Positions 1 to 7,661 of a stretch of 64,000 nucleotides of DNA are shown here, piece by piece. Origin of the DNA: Ruegeria atlantica (GTDB lineage: Bacteria > Pseudomonadota > Alphaproteobacteria > Rhodobacterales > Rhodobacteraceae). Under the pieces are notes generated by a model. That model had not been told where the DNA came from and ran no database searches. It saw nothing but the letters and a program-made list of their open reading frames with translations. Location of the stretch: assembly GCF_013032005.1 (NCBI RefSeq), contig NZ_WQBE01000005.1, positions 217,410 to 281,409 on the forward strand, given 5' to 3'. A program made the position numbers and the translations under genes. Numbering within the stretch: position 1 is the stretch's first letter; each line of letters opens with the position of its first letter.

Positions 1-177
1 ACCGCGCAGGGCGCGGGTTTTGGCCTGTGTGACGGATTCAATGGTCATGGGCGGGATGGGTAGTGGCGAGCCGTGACCGAGGTCAGCAAAATACCGGCCC
101 GCGCCCTGTGCAATCGCCCGGTAATAATCCACGGTCGAGGCCCAGCCCACTCCGCCCAGAATTCCGATCTTTTTCAT
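1..177 (-). CDS. Aspartate/glutamate racemase family protein (partial)
   Basis: Only the first 59 codons lie in the window; the gene runs off the left edge. The start is ATG at 177. The N-terminus reads MKKIGILGGVGWASTVDYYR, which matches the start of cofactor-independent aspartate racemase family enzymes (MKxIGxxGGMSWEST pattern followed by YYR). Such enzymes interconvert L- and D-amino acids with two catalytic cysteines that lie beyond the visible part. It is downstream of the azoreductase gene on the same strand, so the two may be co-transcribed; a hairpin sits in the 73-base gap. The family is clear, the substrate is not. Confidence 0.75.
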   Translation of the reverse strand, partial: MKKIGILGGVGWASTVDYYRAIAQGAGRYFADLGHGSPLPIPPMTIESVTQAKTRALRG

Positions 178-186
178 AACTAACGC

Positions 187-221
187 CCAGCCTGCCAATT
201 CCCGTTCGGGAGGCAGACTGG
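187..221 (-). other. Hairpin between azoreductase and racemase genes
   Basis: Arms at 187-196 and 212-221 pair over 10 positions with one G-U wobble when read on the minus strand, enclosing a second stem, CCCG/CGGG, at 201-210. No T-run follows on the minus strand, so it is a poor intrinsic terminator. It may lower or stabilise expression of the downstream racemase gene. The structure is seen in the sequence; the role is inference. Confidence 0.4.
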
Positions 222-250
222 ACGTTTCGGCGTATAAAGACCAGAGGCGA

Positions 251-832
251 TCAGGCCGCCAGCTCAGTTACTGCCTTGTGGGCGTTGTTCAGCGTGGCCT
301 CGGCGTCCAGCGCCATTTTGTCGGCGGCGACCACGTCGACATTGGTGATGCCAATAAAGCCCAGAACGTGACGCACATAGTTGGTAGCAAAATCGATCTC
401 GGACCCAACGGCAGTGCCGCCCGAGGCGATGGCCAGAACCACGCGTTTGTCTGTCAGCAGTCCCACTGGGCCGTTCTCAGTATACGAGAATGTCAGGCCG
501 ACGCGGGCAACCAGATCAATCCAGGCTTTGAATGCGGCAGGTACCGAAAAGTTATAGATCGGTAAACCGATGACGATGATGTCGGCCTGTTGCAGCTCGC
601 CTACCAGTGAATCCGATAGCGCCAGATGTTCGCGCTGCGCGTCGTTGCGCTGATCGCCGGGGGTGAAGTTGGCGCTGATCCAGTCCTCGGTCAGCAGGGG
701 CAGGGGGGAGGCCAGATCGCGGCGGATAATGCGTGCAGCACCCAGATGGTTGACGATACGGTTGGACAGATCGCGGGTAGCTGAACCTTCACGGCGGGCC
801 GAGGCGTCGATATGCAGGATGGTCTTGGTCAT
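251..832 (-). CDS. azoR: FMN-dependent NADH-azoreductase (AzoR/AcpD family)
   Basis: A 193-residue flavodoxin-like protein, the usual length for AzoR. The start at 832 gives MTKTILHIDASARREGSATR, the classic N-terminus with the FMN phosphate-binding SxRxxxSxS region; a longer upstream reading lacks homology. The segments IIVIGLPIYNFSVPAAFKAWID (residues about 85-106) and ASGGTA near residue 140 are FMN-binding signatures. Members reduce quinones and azo compounds with NADH and protect against quinone stress. It is divergent from a LysR-type regulator, 117 bases away, which probably controls it. Physiological substrate unknown. Confidence 0.9.
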   Translation of the reverse strand: MTKTILHIDASARREGSATRDLSNRIVNHLGAARIIRRDLASPLPLLTEDWISANFTPGDQRNDAQREHLALSDSLVGELQQADIIVIGLPIYNFSVPAAFKAWIDLVARVGLTFSYTENGPVGLLTDKRVVLAIASGGTAVGSEIDFATNYVRHVLGFIGITNVDVVAADKMALDAEATLNNAHKAVTELAA

Positions 833-877
833 TTCACTTGGTCCTTCTGATAGGATTTTCGTCTGCGGCCAATATGG

Positions 878-907
878 ATATTGCGAGAATGAACAAAACT
901 CGGATAT
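878..907. promoter_or_regulatory. Putative LysR-type operator
   Basis: In the gap between the divergent azoR and LysR genes, CGAG (884-887) and CTCG (899-902) form an inverted repeat separated by exactly 11 bases. It is flanked by ATAT on both sides (878-881 and 904-907). LysR-type regulators typically bind interrupted palindromes of the T-N11-A kind in such divergent promoters. No binding data; assignment is by position and symmetry. Confidence 0.4.
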
Positions 908-949
908 ATCAACACTGACTGTTGGAATTTGCACATCTGAGGTAATGCC

Positions 950-1828
950 GTGGACAATTGGGACGAAGTAAGAACCGCTTATCAGGTTGCCCGTATGGGG
1001 ACCGTCAGCGGCGCGGCCGAGGTTTTGGGCGTGCATCATGCCACCGTGATCCGCCATATCGACGCGATCGAGGCACGGCTGGGTGTCAAACTGTTCCAGC
1101 GTCATGCGCGTGGTTACACGCCGACCGAAGCCGGGGATGATCTGTTGCGTGTGGCACAAGCGACCGAGGATCAGTTCAACCAACTGGTCGGGCGAATGAA
1201 GGGGCGGGGGGACGATGTCTCGGGGGAGTTGGTTGTAACGTCTCTGTCCTCACTGGCGCCTTTGGTGGTTCCGGTACTTAGTGAATTCCAACGCCTGCAC
1301 CCGGGCTTGATCGTGCGTTATCTGACTGGGGATCGCCTGTTTCGTCTGGAATATGGCGAAGCGCATGTGGCGATCCGGGCGGGTTCGGCCCCTGATCAAC
1401 CGGACAATGTGGTGCAGCCGTTTATCGATCAGGAAGTCGGGCTTTATGCCAGTACAGCATATGTGGAGCGTCACGGTCAGCCCAAGAGTGTCGAGGACCT
1501 TAGAAACCATTTCTTCGTTGGTGCCGACGATGAAAACAGCCGCGCTCCGTTTTCGCGCTGGTTGCGCAAGACCGTACCGGCCGAAAACATCATATTTCGC
1601 TGTACCAATAATTTCTGCAACCGCGAGGCGGTTATGTCCGGGGCTGGGATCGGCTTCATGGCTCGTTGGGAGGCGGGCCGCGACCCCAGTCTGATCGAGG
1701 TCATAGAGCCGCTGCCCGAATGGTTCGGGAATCTGTGGCTTGTGACCCATGTGGACCTGCACCGCACCACCAAGGTTCAGAGTTTCCTGACCTATCTGAA
1801 AGAGCAATCCAAAGGTTGGTCGGCGTGA
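950..1828 (+). CDS. LysR family transcriptional regulator
   Basis: 292 residues, GTG start at 950. The N-terminal winged helix-turn-helix spans about residues 5-62 (MGTVSGAAEVLGVHHATVIRH is followed by LGVKLFQRHARG). A periplasmic-binding-protein-like effector domain follows from about residue 88. It is divergent from the azoreductase, and the downstream exporter start overlaps its stop codon by 4 bases (GTGA). It probably senses a small electrophile or quinone-like ligand and controls one or both neighbours; the ligand cannot be read from the sequence. Confidence 0.88.
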   Translation: MDNWDEVRTAYQVARMGTVSGAAEVLGVHHATVIRHIDAIEARLGVKLFQRHARGYTPTEAGDDLLRVAQATEDQFNQLVGRMKGRGDDVSGELVVTSLSSLAPLVVPVLSEFQRLHPGLIVRYLTGDRLFRLEYGEAHVAIRAGSAPDQPDNVVQPFIDQEVGLYASTAYVERHGQPKSVEDLRNHFFVGADDENSRAPFSRWLRKTVPAENIIFRCTNNFCNREAVMSGAGIGFMARWEAGRDPSLIEVIEPLPEWFGNLWLVTHVDLHRTTKVQSFLTYLKEQSKGWSA

Positions 1829-2739
1829 GCCCTCAGGCCCAGGGCCATCTGGCCATGCTGGTTTTTTCGGCTCTGGTGGCGGGCAGTTTTTCGCTGGGGT
1901 CACTGATCGCCAACCAGATCGCGCCCGAAGCGATCACGGCAGCCCGTTTTCTGATCGCATCAGTTGTGATCGGCGTTGCGGCGCTTCTGACGACCGGCTT
2001 GCCTCGAAGTGCGGCGCAGGCACCCTGGCGTTATCTGGTCTTGGGCGGATTGTTCGCCAGCTATTTCGTGCTGATGTTCCATGGATTGAAGACCGCGCCC
2101 CCGGTCAGTGCAGCGGCAGTGTTCACGCTGACGCCGGTGATGTCAGCGGTTGCAGGGTGGGTGTTGCTGCGGCAGGTCTCCACGCCAAGAATGGCTTTTG
2201 CCCTGTCAGTTGGCGCAGTGGGCGCGCTTTGGGTCATATTCCGGGCCGACTGGCGGGCCTTTATGGCGTTCGAGATCGGTGGCGGTGAGATCATCTATTT
2301 CTGGGGCTGTTTGGCGCATGCGATCTACACGCCCATGGTGCGCAAGCTGAACCGAGGTGAGCCGGCGGTGGTGTTCACCTTTGGTACTCTGGTCGCGGGC
2401 TGCGTGTTGCTGACGTTGTATGGTTGGGCCGAGATTCGCGCGACCAACTGGGCCAACCTGCCGTTGATTGTTTGGGTCGGATTGCTCTATGTCTCGATCT
2501 TTGCCACAGCGGCCAGCTTTGTTCTGGTGCAATTCGCAACCCTGCGGCTGCCTTCGGCCAAAGTGATGGCTTACACCTATCTGACGCCCAGCTGGGTGAT
2601 CCTGTGGGAGGTTGCATTGGGTCAGAAGCCCCCAGGCTTACTGGTGTTTGTGGGTGCAATTCTGACCGTCGTGGCGCTTGTACTCTTGTTAAAGGTCGAG
2701 GGTCAGCCGCGCGCATCATCCAAGCCCGTGCCCGAATGA
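1825..2739 (+). CDS. EamA/DMT family transporter
   Basis: 304 residues from a GTG start that overlaps the stop of the LysR gene, indicating translational coupling. About ten hydrophobic helices are arranged as two EamA repeats. The first repeat contains PEAITAARFLIASVVIGV and the second begins near EIIYFWGCLAHAIYTPMVR. The C-terminal tail is short and polar. Drug/metabolite transporters of this kind export amino acids or toxic metabolites across the inner membrane. An ATG at 1858 is an alternative start. Substrate unknown. Confidence 0.85.
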   Translation: MSPQAQGHLAMLVFSALVAGSFSLGSLIANQIAPEAITAARFLIASVVIGVAALLTTGLPRSAAQAPWRYLVLGGLFASYFVLMFHGLKTAPPVSAAAVFTLTPVMSAVAGWVLLRQVSTPRMAFALSVGAVGALWVIFRADWRAFMAFEIGGGEIIYFWGCLAHAIYTPMVRKLNRGEPAVVFTFGTLVAGCVLLTLYGWAEIRATNWANLPLIVWVGLLYVSIFATAASFVLVQFATLRLPSAKVMAYTYLTPSWVILWEVALGQKPPGLLVFVGAILTVVALVLLLKVEGQPRASSKPVPE

Positions 2740-2800
2740 CGCTTGTATTCCCGTCAGATTGTGCGAGCGTTGGTCGCAGGCAAAACAGGGGCAATAACCA

Positions 2801-3082
2801 ATGAGACCAGCACTTTATCTGATCGCGGCGGTGGGGCTGTCGGCCTGTACGCAAAAGTCCATGGGCAATGCGGTTTCAGAAACGGATTTGCAGGGCAGTT
2901 GTGAAGCGCTTGTTTCCGCCGAAACGGGGGTTGGCCCCAAGGACGTGAACGCCATTTCCACCCGGTCCGAGCCGACAGGGTCGGTGACAACCTTGTCGGT
3001 CGCAGGGGCGCAGGCACCATGGTTGTGCATGTCTGATCCGTTCGGTGTCATCACGGGTGTACAATACAGCCAAGAAGGTTAG
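2801..3082 (+). CDS. Small putative lipoprotein
   Basis: 93 residues. The N-terminus MRPALYLIAAVGLSACTQKS is a short type II signal peptide with an LSAC lipobox, so Cys16 should be lipidated and the mature protein anchored in an envelope membrane. The rest is small and polar, with two further cysteines (near residues 34 and 76) that could form a disulfide. No family was recognised. It stands alone on the plus strand between the exporter and the stress protein. Confidence 0.6.
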   Translation: MRPALYLIAAVGLSACTQKSMGNAVSETDLQGSCEALVSAETGVGPKDVNAISTRSEPTGSVTTLSVAGAQAPWLCMSDPFGVITGVQYSQEG

Positions 3083-3107
3083 TGGCCGTCAGGGTTCAGC
3101 ACGCCCG

Positions 3108-3149
3108 TTGAGGTAGATCAATGTCGATACATGCGAATAACCTTATGCT
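3108..3149 (+). promoter_or_regulatory. FnrL-type box and -10 element upstream of usp
   Basis: TTGAGGTAGATCAA at 3108-3121 matches the FNR/FnrL consensus TTGAT-N4-ATCAA at 9 of 10 defined positions. A -10-like TATGCT lies at 3144-3149, implying transcription start near 3156 and a box centre at about -41.5. That is the classic class II activator position. This supports oxygen-responsive activation of the stress protein gene and argues against a start codon at 3121, which lies inside the box. Confidence 0.6.
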
Positions 3150-3171
3150 TGGGACCAAGGAGGAATTCGTC

Positions 3172-3585
3172 ATGTATACTCACATTATGTTCCCAGTTGA
3201 CTTGCATCTTCCCCCCGAGGTTCGCAAAGCCGCCGATGTCGCTGCTGAAGTTGCCAAGTGGCAGGATGCAAAGATAACCGTAGTCAGTGTGACCGGAACT
3301 CAACCCGGTGACCCGGTTCAGACGGACGCAGCAGTCAACGAAGAATTGCAGGGTTTCGCCGAGGAACTGGCCAAGAGCGGCGGGACAGAAGTCGCATACC
3401 GCAATATTCACTCGGTCGATGTTGCAGCGGAGGTTGATGGTGACCTGATGCGCGCCGCCGAGGAAATTGGTGCTGACCTGATTGTTGTAGGAACTCACGC
3501 CCCGCGGATCACGGATTATATCTTTTCAAGCCATGCAGGATACCTGGCCAATCACGCCAAGGTTTCGGTTTTCGTCGTGCGCTAA
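3172..3585 (+). CDS. Universal stress protein UspA family
   Basis: 137 residues. The start at 3172 is preceded by a strong ribosome site, AAGGAGG at 3157-3163. An ATG at 3121 is in frame but overlaps the putative FnrL box. The fold is recognisable: MYTHIMFPVD at the N-terminus, and C-terminal ADLIVVGTHAP followed by SNHAKVSVFVVR-like sequence (here ANHAKVSVFVVR). The canonical ATP-binding pattern G-2x-G-9x-G(S/T) is not clean, so nucleotide binding is uncertain. Usp proteins aid survival under stress and low oxygen. Confidence 0.88.
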   Translation: MYTHIMFPVDLHLPPEVRKAADVAAEVAKWQDAKITVVSVTGTQPGDPVQTDAAVNEELQGFAEELAKSGGTEVAYRNIHSVDVAAEVDGDLMRAAEEIGADLIVVGTHAPRITDYIFSSHAGYLANHAKVSVFVVR

Positions 3586-3587
3586 AT

Positions 3588-3962
3588 CTAGGGATCGTCA
3601 GCCGCAGGCAGTTCAATTTCCAGAAACCGTTCGAACGCGTCCAGATTGACGGGCTCGAACTGTCCAAAGCCTTGCATCCAGACCGACGCTGTGCGCAGGG
3701 CGTCAGGTTCCAGTTTGCACCATTTCACCCGTCCGCGTTTTTCCTGGCTGATCAATCCAGCCTTGGTCAGGATCACCAGATGTTTCGAGATTGCGGCCAA
3801 TGACATCTCGAACGGTTCTGCCACATCGGTCACGGCCATATCATCCTCAAGCAGCATCGCCAGAATGGCGCGGCGCGTGGGGTCGGCGATAGCTGCGAAT
3901 ACGGTGTCGAGATCATTGGACATGCCTTCGCTCAACCACAGCCTTCGAGTTTGGTCAACCAT
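3588..3962 (-). CDS. ArsR family winged-helix regulator
   Basis: 124 residues from ATG at 3962; an internal ATG at 3923 (MSNDLDTVFAAIADPTRR) is an equally plausible start, giving 111 residues. The helix-turn-helix core runs from ADPTRRAILAML through MSLAAISKHLVILTKAGLI to a wing at KRGRVKWCKL. There is no obvious CxC metal site, so it is probably not a metal sensor. It resembles the subgroup usually paired with an SRPBCC (AHSA1) gene. No such partner is present here; the neighbours are usp and the atp operon. Confidence 0.85.
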   Translation of the reverse strand: MVDQTRRLWLSEGMSNDLDTVFAAIADPTRRAILAMLLEDDMAVTDVAEPFEMSLAAISKHLVILTKAGLISQEKRGRVKWCKLEPDALRTASVWMQGFGQFEPVNLDAFERFLEIELPAADDP

Positions 3963-3969
3963 TTGGTTG
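3956..3969. promoter_or_regulatory. Putative ArsR operator overlapping the start codon
   Basis: CAACCATTTGGTTG is a perfect inverted repeat (CAACCA-TT-TGGTTG) covering the upstream ATG of the ArsR gene at 3960-3962. Similar palindromes surround the start of this ArsR subgroup. Autoregulation by blocking transcription or a leaderless message is a reasonable inference. If 3923 is the true start, the site lies about 35-45 bases upstream. Confidence 0.5.
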
Positions 3970-4154
3970 AATATGCGGATTCAGGGGTTTTGGTTGAAGC
4001 CGCTGCGCTTGCGCAGGTTTTGCCTCTGCTGAGGTTGGGTGAAAAATTATTAAAATCAATTATTTAAACTGCGGCAATTCGATTGCTCAACGCCGTTGAC
4101 TCTGTGCGCCTTGCCCCTTAGCACCCTACCCAAGACTGTGCGAGGGAAACGCCC

Positions 4155-4487
4155 GTGACCGATGATGACCAAAAGCAGCGTATGGCGCAGCTGGAGGCGA
4201 AGATCGAGGCGGCGAAAAAGGCTAAGCAGCCAAAGCCTCGTGCAGATGCTGACGTGTCCGGGGGCGAGCTTGCCTGGAGGATGGTCATCGAAATGGTATC
4301 CGGTCTGGGGATCGGATTTGGCATCGGATACGGGCTGGACAGCCTGCTCGGGACGATCCCGATCTTTCTGGTGCTGTTCACATTGCTGGGCCTTGTCGCC
4401 GGAGTGAAAGTAATGCTCCGCAGCGCCAAAGAGGTTCAAGAGAAACAAACGGCAGCGACAGCTGCCGAGAAGGACGAGAGGGACTGA
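4155..4487 (+). CDS. atpI: ATP synthase protein I (AtpI)
   Basis: 110 residues, GTG start, first gene of the F0 operon. The N-terminus is charged and coiled ([15 protein letters not shown]), followed by two transmembrane helices: about residues 45-66 with the glycine-rich [13 protein letters not shown], then [19 protein letters not shown]. This matches the alphaproteobacterial AtpI family, which helps assemble the c-ring and may assist magnesium uptake, and is not a permanent subunit. Two bases separate it from atpB. Confidence 0.88.
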   Translation: MTDDDQKQRMAQLEAKIEAAKKAKQPKPRADADVSGGELAWRMVIEMVSGLGIGFGIGYGLDSLLGTIPIFLVLFTLLGLVAGVKVMLRSAKEVQEKQTAATAAEKDERD

Positions 4488-4489
4488 AC

Positions 4490-5248
4490 GTGGCAACTGA
4501 GACCACCGCAGCAGAAGGCAGCAGCCTGGTTTTCCACCCGATGGATCAGTTCATCGTCAAACCGCTTTTCGGTGACGGTACAATTGCATGGTACACGCCC
4601 ACCAACGTGACCCTGTGGATGTTCCTGGCGATTGCCGCGATCTTTGCTCTGCTGGTTCTCAGCACTTCGAAACGCGCGATTGTTCCGACCCGGATGCAGT
4701 CGGTGGCTGAACTGGCCTATGGTTTCATCTACAAGATGTTGGAAGACATCTGCGGCAAGGAAGGCGTTAAGTACTTCCCCTATGTCATGACCCTGTTCAT
4801 GTTCATCGTCTGCGCAAACTTCCTGGGCATGATCCCGACGTCCTTTACCACCACATCGCATTTCGCCGTGACCATCCCGCTGGCGTTGGCCGTGTTCCTG
4901 ACCGTGACTGTTCTGGGTTTCGTCAAGAACGGTGCCGCGTTTCTGGGTCTGTTCTGGGTCTCCAGCGCACCGCTGGCCCTGCGTCCGGTTCTGGCGATCA
5001 TCGAGCTGATTTCGTACTTCGTACGCCCTGTCAGCCACTCCATTCGTCTTGCCGGCAACGTCATGGCGGGCCACGCGGTTATCAAGGTGTTCGCAGGCTT
5101 TGCCGCGATCGCCGTGATCTCGCCCGTGTCTGTTCTGGCGATCACCGCAATGTATGGCCTCGAGGTCCTTGTGTCCTTTATCCAGGCCTACGTTTTCACC
5201 ATTCTGACCTGTGTCTATCTGAAAGATGCGCTGCATCCGTCGCACTAA
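4490..5248 (+). CDS. atpB: ATP synthase F0 subunit a
   Basis: 252 residues, GTG start. Subunit a forms the proton half-channels against the c-ring in the inner membrane. The family signature around the essential arginine is visible as [18 protein letters not shown] (about residues 183-200), followed by the C-terminal helix [20 protein letters not shown] with conserved Gln and Tyr. N-terminal [12 protein letters not shown] and several hydrophobic helices complete the typical layout and length. It lies in the order atpI-atpB-atpE-b'-b, with F1 genes presumably elsewhere, as usual in Rhodobacterales. Confidence 0.97.
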   Translation: MATETTAAEGSSLVFHPMDQFIVKPLFGDGTIAWYTPTNVTLWMFLAIAAIFALLVLSTSKRAIVPTRMQSVAELAYGFIYKMLEDICGKEGVKYFPYVMTLFMFIVCANFLGMIPTSFTTTSHFAVTIPLALAVFLTVTVLGFVKNGAAFLGLFWVSSAPLALRPVLAIIELISYFVRPVSHSIRLAGNVMAGHAVIKVFAGFAAIAVISPVSVLAITAMYGLEVLVSFIQAYVFTILTCVYLKDALHPSH

Positions 5249-5296
5249 GGTCTGATACCCCAACATCGAAACTTCCAATTCGTAAGGAGAAACATC

Positions 5297-5521
5297 ATGG
5301 AAGGCGATCTCGCACACATCGGCGCAGGCCTGGCAGCAATCGGTTCCGGCGCAGCCGCAATCGGGGTGGGCAACGTTGCAGGCAACTTCCTGGCCGGCGC
5401 CCTGCGCAACCCTTCGGCGGCTGCGTCGCAAACCGCAACCCTGTTCATCGGTATCGCATTCGCAGAAGCCCTGGGGATCTTCGCATTCCTGGTCTCGCTG
5501 CTGCTGATGTTCGCCGTATAA
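5297..5521 (+). CDS. atpE: ATP synthase F0 subunit c
   Basis: 74 residues with a strong AAGGAG ribosome site just upstream. Two transmembrane helices are joined by the polar loop ALRNPS (residues about 35-40) that contacts F1 gamma/epsilon. The proton-carrying acid is Glu57 in AFAEALG. The helix 1 glycines ([17 protein letters not shown]) allow tight ring packing. No sodium-binding pattern (Gln in helix 1, Glu-Ser/Thr in helix 2) is seen, so proton coupling is expected. Small size and high expression are normal for the ring subunit. Confidence 0.97.
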   Translation: MEGDLAHIGAGLAAIGSGAAAIGVGNVAGNFLAGALRNPSAAASQTATLFIGIAFAEALGIFAFLVSLLLMFAV

Positions 5522-5607
5522 TCTGCGGAACCTGATCCTTACGCGCAGGTGGGCCCAAGCCATAGCGGCCCGCCTGTTGTAAAGACAACGTTCCGACGGA
5601 GGACAAC

Positions 5608-6159
5608 ATGGCGACTGAACCTATTGCCGAAGAAGTAGTTGGCAAATGCGTAGACTCCCATGGCTCGGCCATCGGGATGCCGCAGCTCTGCTTTGATTGG
5701 TTCCCCAACCAGATTTTCTGGCTGGTCATCACGCTGGTCGTCATCTTTCTGGTCCTGTCCCGCGTGGCCTTGCCGCGCATCGCGGCAATCCTGGCTGAAC
5801 GTCAGGGGACCATTACAAATGACCTGGCTGCGGCCGAAGATCTGAAGGCCAAAGCGGTCGAGGCCGAAGAAGCCTATAACAAGGCGCTGGCCGATGCCCG
5901 TTCTGAGGCGCAGCGTATCGCTGCCGAAGCACGCGCCGAAATTCAGGCTGGTCTGGATGACGCGATCGCCAAGGCGGACGCGGAAATCGCTGCAAAGGCG
6001 GCTGAATCGGAAAAGGCGATCGCCGATATCCGTGCAGGTGCGCTGGAAAGCATTCAAGTGGTTGCCAAGGACACGGCGGCTGAACTGGTTACTGCTCTGG
6101 GCGGTGAGGCGGATGCCAAAGCCATTGACGGTGCTGTTGACGCGCAGATGAAAGGATAA
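5608..6159 (+). CDS. atpF': ATP synthase F0 subunit b'
   Basis: 183 residues. A 30-residue N-terminal extension precedes one membrane helix (about residues 35-55, [19 protein letters not shown]). A long Ala/Glu/Lys-rich coiled coil, typical of the peripheral stalk, then runs to the end. Photosynthetic and many alphaproteobacterial synthases use a b/b' heterodimer, and this is the first of the two tandem genes. The following b gene starts 5 bases after its stop. Ribosome site GGAGGA lies at 5598-5603. Confidence 0.93.
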   Translation: MATEPIAEEVVGKCVDSHGSAIGMPQLCFDWFPNQIFWLVITLVVIFLVLSRVALPRIAAILAERQGTITNDLAAAEDLKAKAVEAEEAYNKALADARSEAQRIAAEARAEIQAGLDDAIAKADAEIAAKAAESEKAIADIRAGALESIQVVAKDTAAELVTALGGEADAKAIDGAVDAQMKG

Positions 6160-6164
6160 GCGAC

Positions 6165-6725
6165 ATGCGGAACACTCTTGCCCTTATCCTGACCTTTGGC
6201 GCTGCCAGCCCCGCGCTGGCCGCAAGCGGCCCGTTCTTCTCGCTTGGAAACACCGACTTTGTGGTCCTGTTGGGCTTTATCGTCTTCATCGCGGTCCTGT
6301 TCTATTTCAAGGTGCCGGGTATGATCGGTGGCGCGCTGGACAACCGCGCCGAAGGCATCAAGTCCGAGTTGGATGAAGCCCGTGCCCTACACGAAGAAGC
6401 CCGCACCCTGTTGGCCTCGTACGAGCGCAAGCAACGCGAAGTTCAAACGCAGGCAGACGCGATTGTGGCGGCTGCAAAAGACGACGCCGCGCTGGCGGCC
6501 GAACAGGCCAAGGCCGATCTGGAAAAATCCATTGCGCGCCGTCTGGCCGCTGCACAGGATCAGATCGCATCTGCCGAGGCTTCGGCAGTTAAAGAAGTGC
6601 GTGATCAGGCGATTACCGTTGCTGTTTCGGCGGCAAATGCGGTTCTGGCCAAGCAGATGACGGCGACGCAGGCGAACAAGCTGATCGACGCTGCAATTGC
6701 CGATGTGGGCGAAAAGCTGCACTAA
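6165..6725 (+). CDS. atpF: ATP synthase F0 subunit b
   Basis: 186 residues, last gene of the F0 operon. The N-terminal stretch up to [15 protein letters not shown] looks like a cleavable signal or first helix, followed by a membrane helix at about residues 25-45 ([17 protein letters not shown]). The invariant-type [24 protein letters not shown] segment follows, then a coiled coil. It forms the stator stalk with b'. A strong intrinsic terminator begins 23 bases after its stop. Confidence 0.94.
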   Translation: MRNTLALILTFGAASPALAASGPFFSLGNTDFVVLLGFIVFIAVLFYFKVPGMIGGALDNRAEGIKSELDEARALHEEARTLLASYERKQREVQTQADAIVAAAKDDAALAAEQAKADLEKSIARRLAAAQDQIASAEASAVKEVRDQAITVAVSAANAVLAKQMTATQANKLIDAAIADVGEKLH

Positions 6726-6796
6726 GATCTTCGCATGATGAAATTGAAAAACCCGGCCTCAAAGCCGGGTTTTTTCTTTCTTACGATGCGAAGATC
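6726..6796. repeat. 11-base inverted repeat enclosing the atp terminator
   Basis: GATCTTCGCAT at 6726-6736 and ATGCGAAGATC at 6786-6796 are perfect inverse complements. They bracket the terminator hairpin, and the right arm overlaps the stop codon of the convergent sulfotransferase-like gene. Seen directly; function unknown. Confidence 0.8.
6748..6780 (+). terminator. Intrinsic terminator of the atp operon
   Basis: Arms 6748-6757 and 6764-6773 form a perfect 10-base stem (AAAACCCGGC / GCCGGGTTTT) with a 6-base loop and continue into a T-rich tail to 6780. Placed just after atpF, it should end the F0 transcript. The hairpin is itself enclosed by an 11-base inverted repeat described separately. 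Confidence 0.9.
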
Positions 6797-7493
6797 AAGC
6801 CGCTGAGCGTTGATTTGGCAGCCGGTTCAGAATGTCCGCATATTTGGCTGAGGCGACAAACAGTTCCGGTAGTTCGCTCAGTACAGCGTCGATGGGATCG
6901 TAAACCGCCGACGCTTGATCTAGAATCTCATCGGGTATGGATTTCTTTGCGCGTTCTATTCTTTCGGGCAGGGAAAAGTTCAACTCCAGAAAATCGGCAA
7001 CTTCGCTCTGTCTGCGCCAGATGGCATCATAGCTCAGGCACAAGACAGGCACGTTTTCGAACGTGGCCCATTGCCTCATCTGCTCTGCTTGGTTGAGAAC
7101 GTCATATTTGAACAGATCCTCAAAAGTTCCTTTGGCGTGAAGATGTGCGAAATGCTGACGGATCCAGTCGCGACCATAGCGACCAAGCACGGAATAGACC
7201 GAAAGCGCCGAGTCTTTTGTCGGGCCATAGCAGAACAAGACCTTGACGTTGTCACGACCTCTCAGCACGCCGGGAAAATCATGTGTTTTGACAAGGTTTC
7301 CCTGATGTAATTCGGCCTGTGCCAGCTCCATTTCAAAGGTCGCCTTGGGCTTGGGCCACACACGCCGCCGCTTTTGCGCCTTCCACAAAGCATCAAACAT
7401 GAGCGTGCTACCGGATCGACCGTTGCTGGCAACGATCAAACAGGGGTTCGTTTTTGGGCGTTGCCCGGGTTTGAAAAGGATCATGTCAGGCAC
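6795..7493 (-). CDS. Sulfotransferase-like P-loop protein
   Basis: 232 residues from ATG at 7493. The segment CLIVASNGRSGSTLMFDAL (about residues 18-36) matches the PAPS 5'-phosphosulfate-binding loop of bacterial and eukaryotic sulfotransferases (xxxSGSTxL). A later YSVLGRYGRDWIRQHFAHLH stretch lies where the 3'-phosphate loop is expected. No membrane helix is visible. The acceptor is unknown; it may modify a polysaccharide or small molecule, or may be a sulfotransferase-fold protein with another role. It is convergent with the atp operon and monocistronic by position. Confidence 0.6.
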   Translation of the reverse strand: MPDMILFKPGQRPKTNPCLIVASNGRSGSTLMFDALWKAQKRRRVWPKPKATFEMELAQAELHQGNLVKTHDFPGVLRGRDNVKVLFCYGPTKDSALSVYSVLGRYGRDWIRQHFAHLHAKGTFEDLFKYDVLNQAEQMRQWATFENVPVLCLSYDAIWRRQSEVADFLELNFSLPERIERAKKSIPDEILDQASAVYDPIDAVLSELPELFVASAKYADILNRLPNQRSAA

Positions 7494-7661
7494 CAGGGTT
7501 TCAGCGACGGTTAAGGTTCGCGACTTGCCTGTTTAATTGGTTTAGCTGCGGGTCAATATCCAGCAGATAACCAGCAGAAATTGCGTAATAAATTATGAAC
7601 TTTTTGTGTTCGGATTTGAGTCGCGACAGTTGTGCGCTGCACTGATACCTCGCGCGCCTCT

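Noticed and set aside
3121..3171. Upstream ATG for the universal stress protein
   Set aside because: It lies in the FnrL-like box and lacks a ribosome site, whereas ATG 3172 has AAGGAGG.
4436..5563. 375-codon open frame antisense to atpB and atpE
   Set aside because: Composition is Gly/Asp/His-rich shadow sequence; the atp genes are certain.
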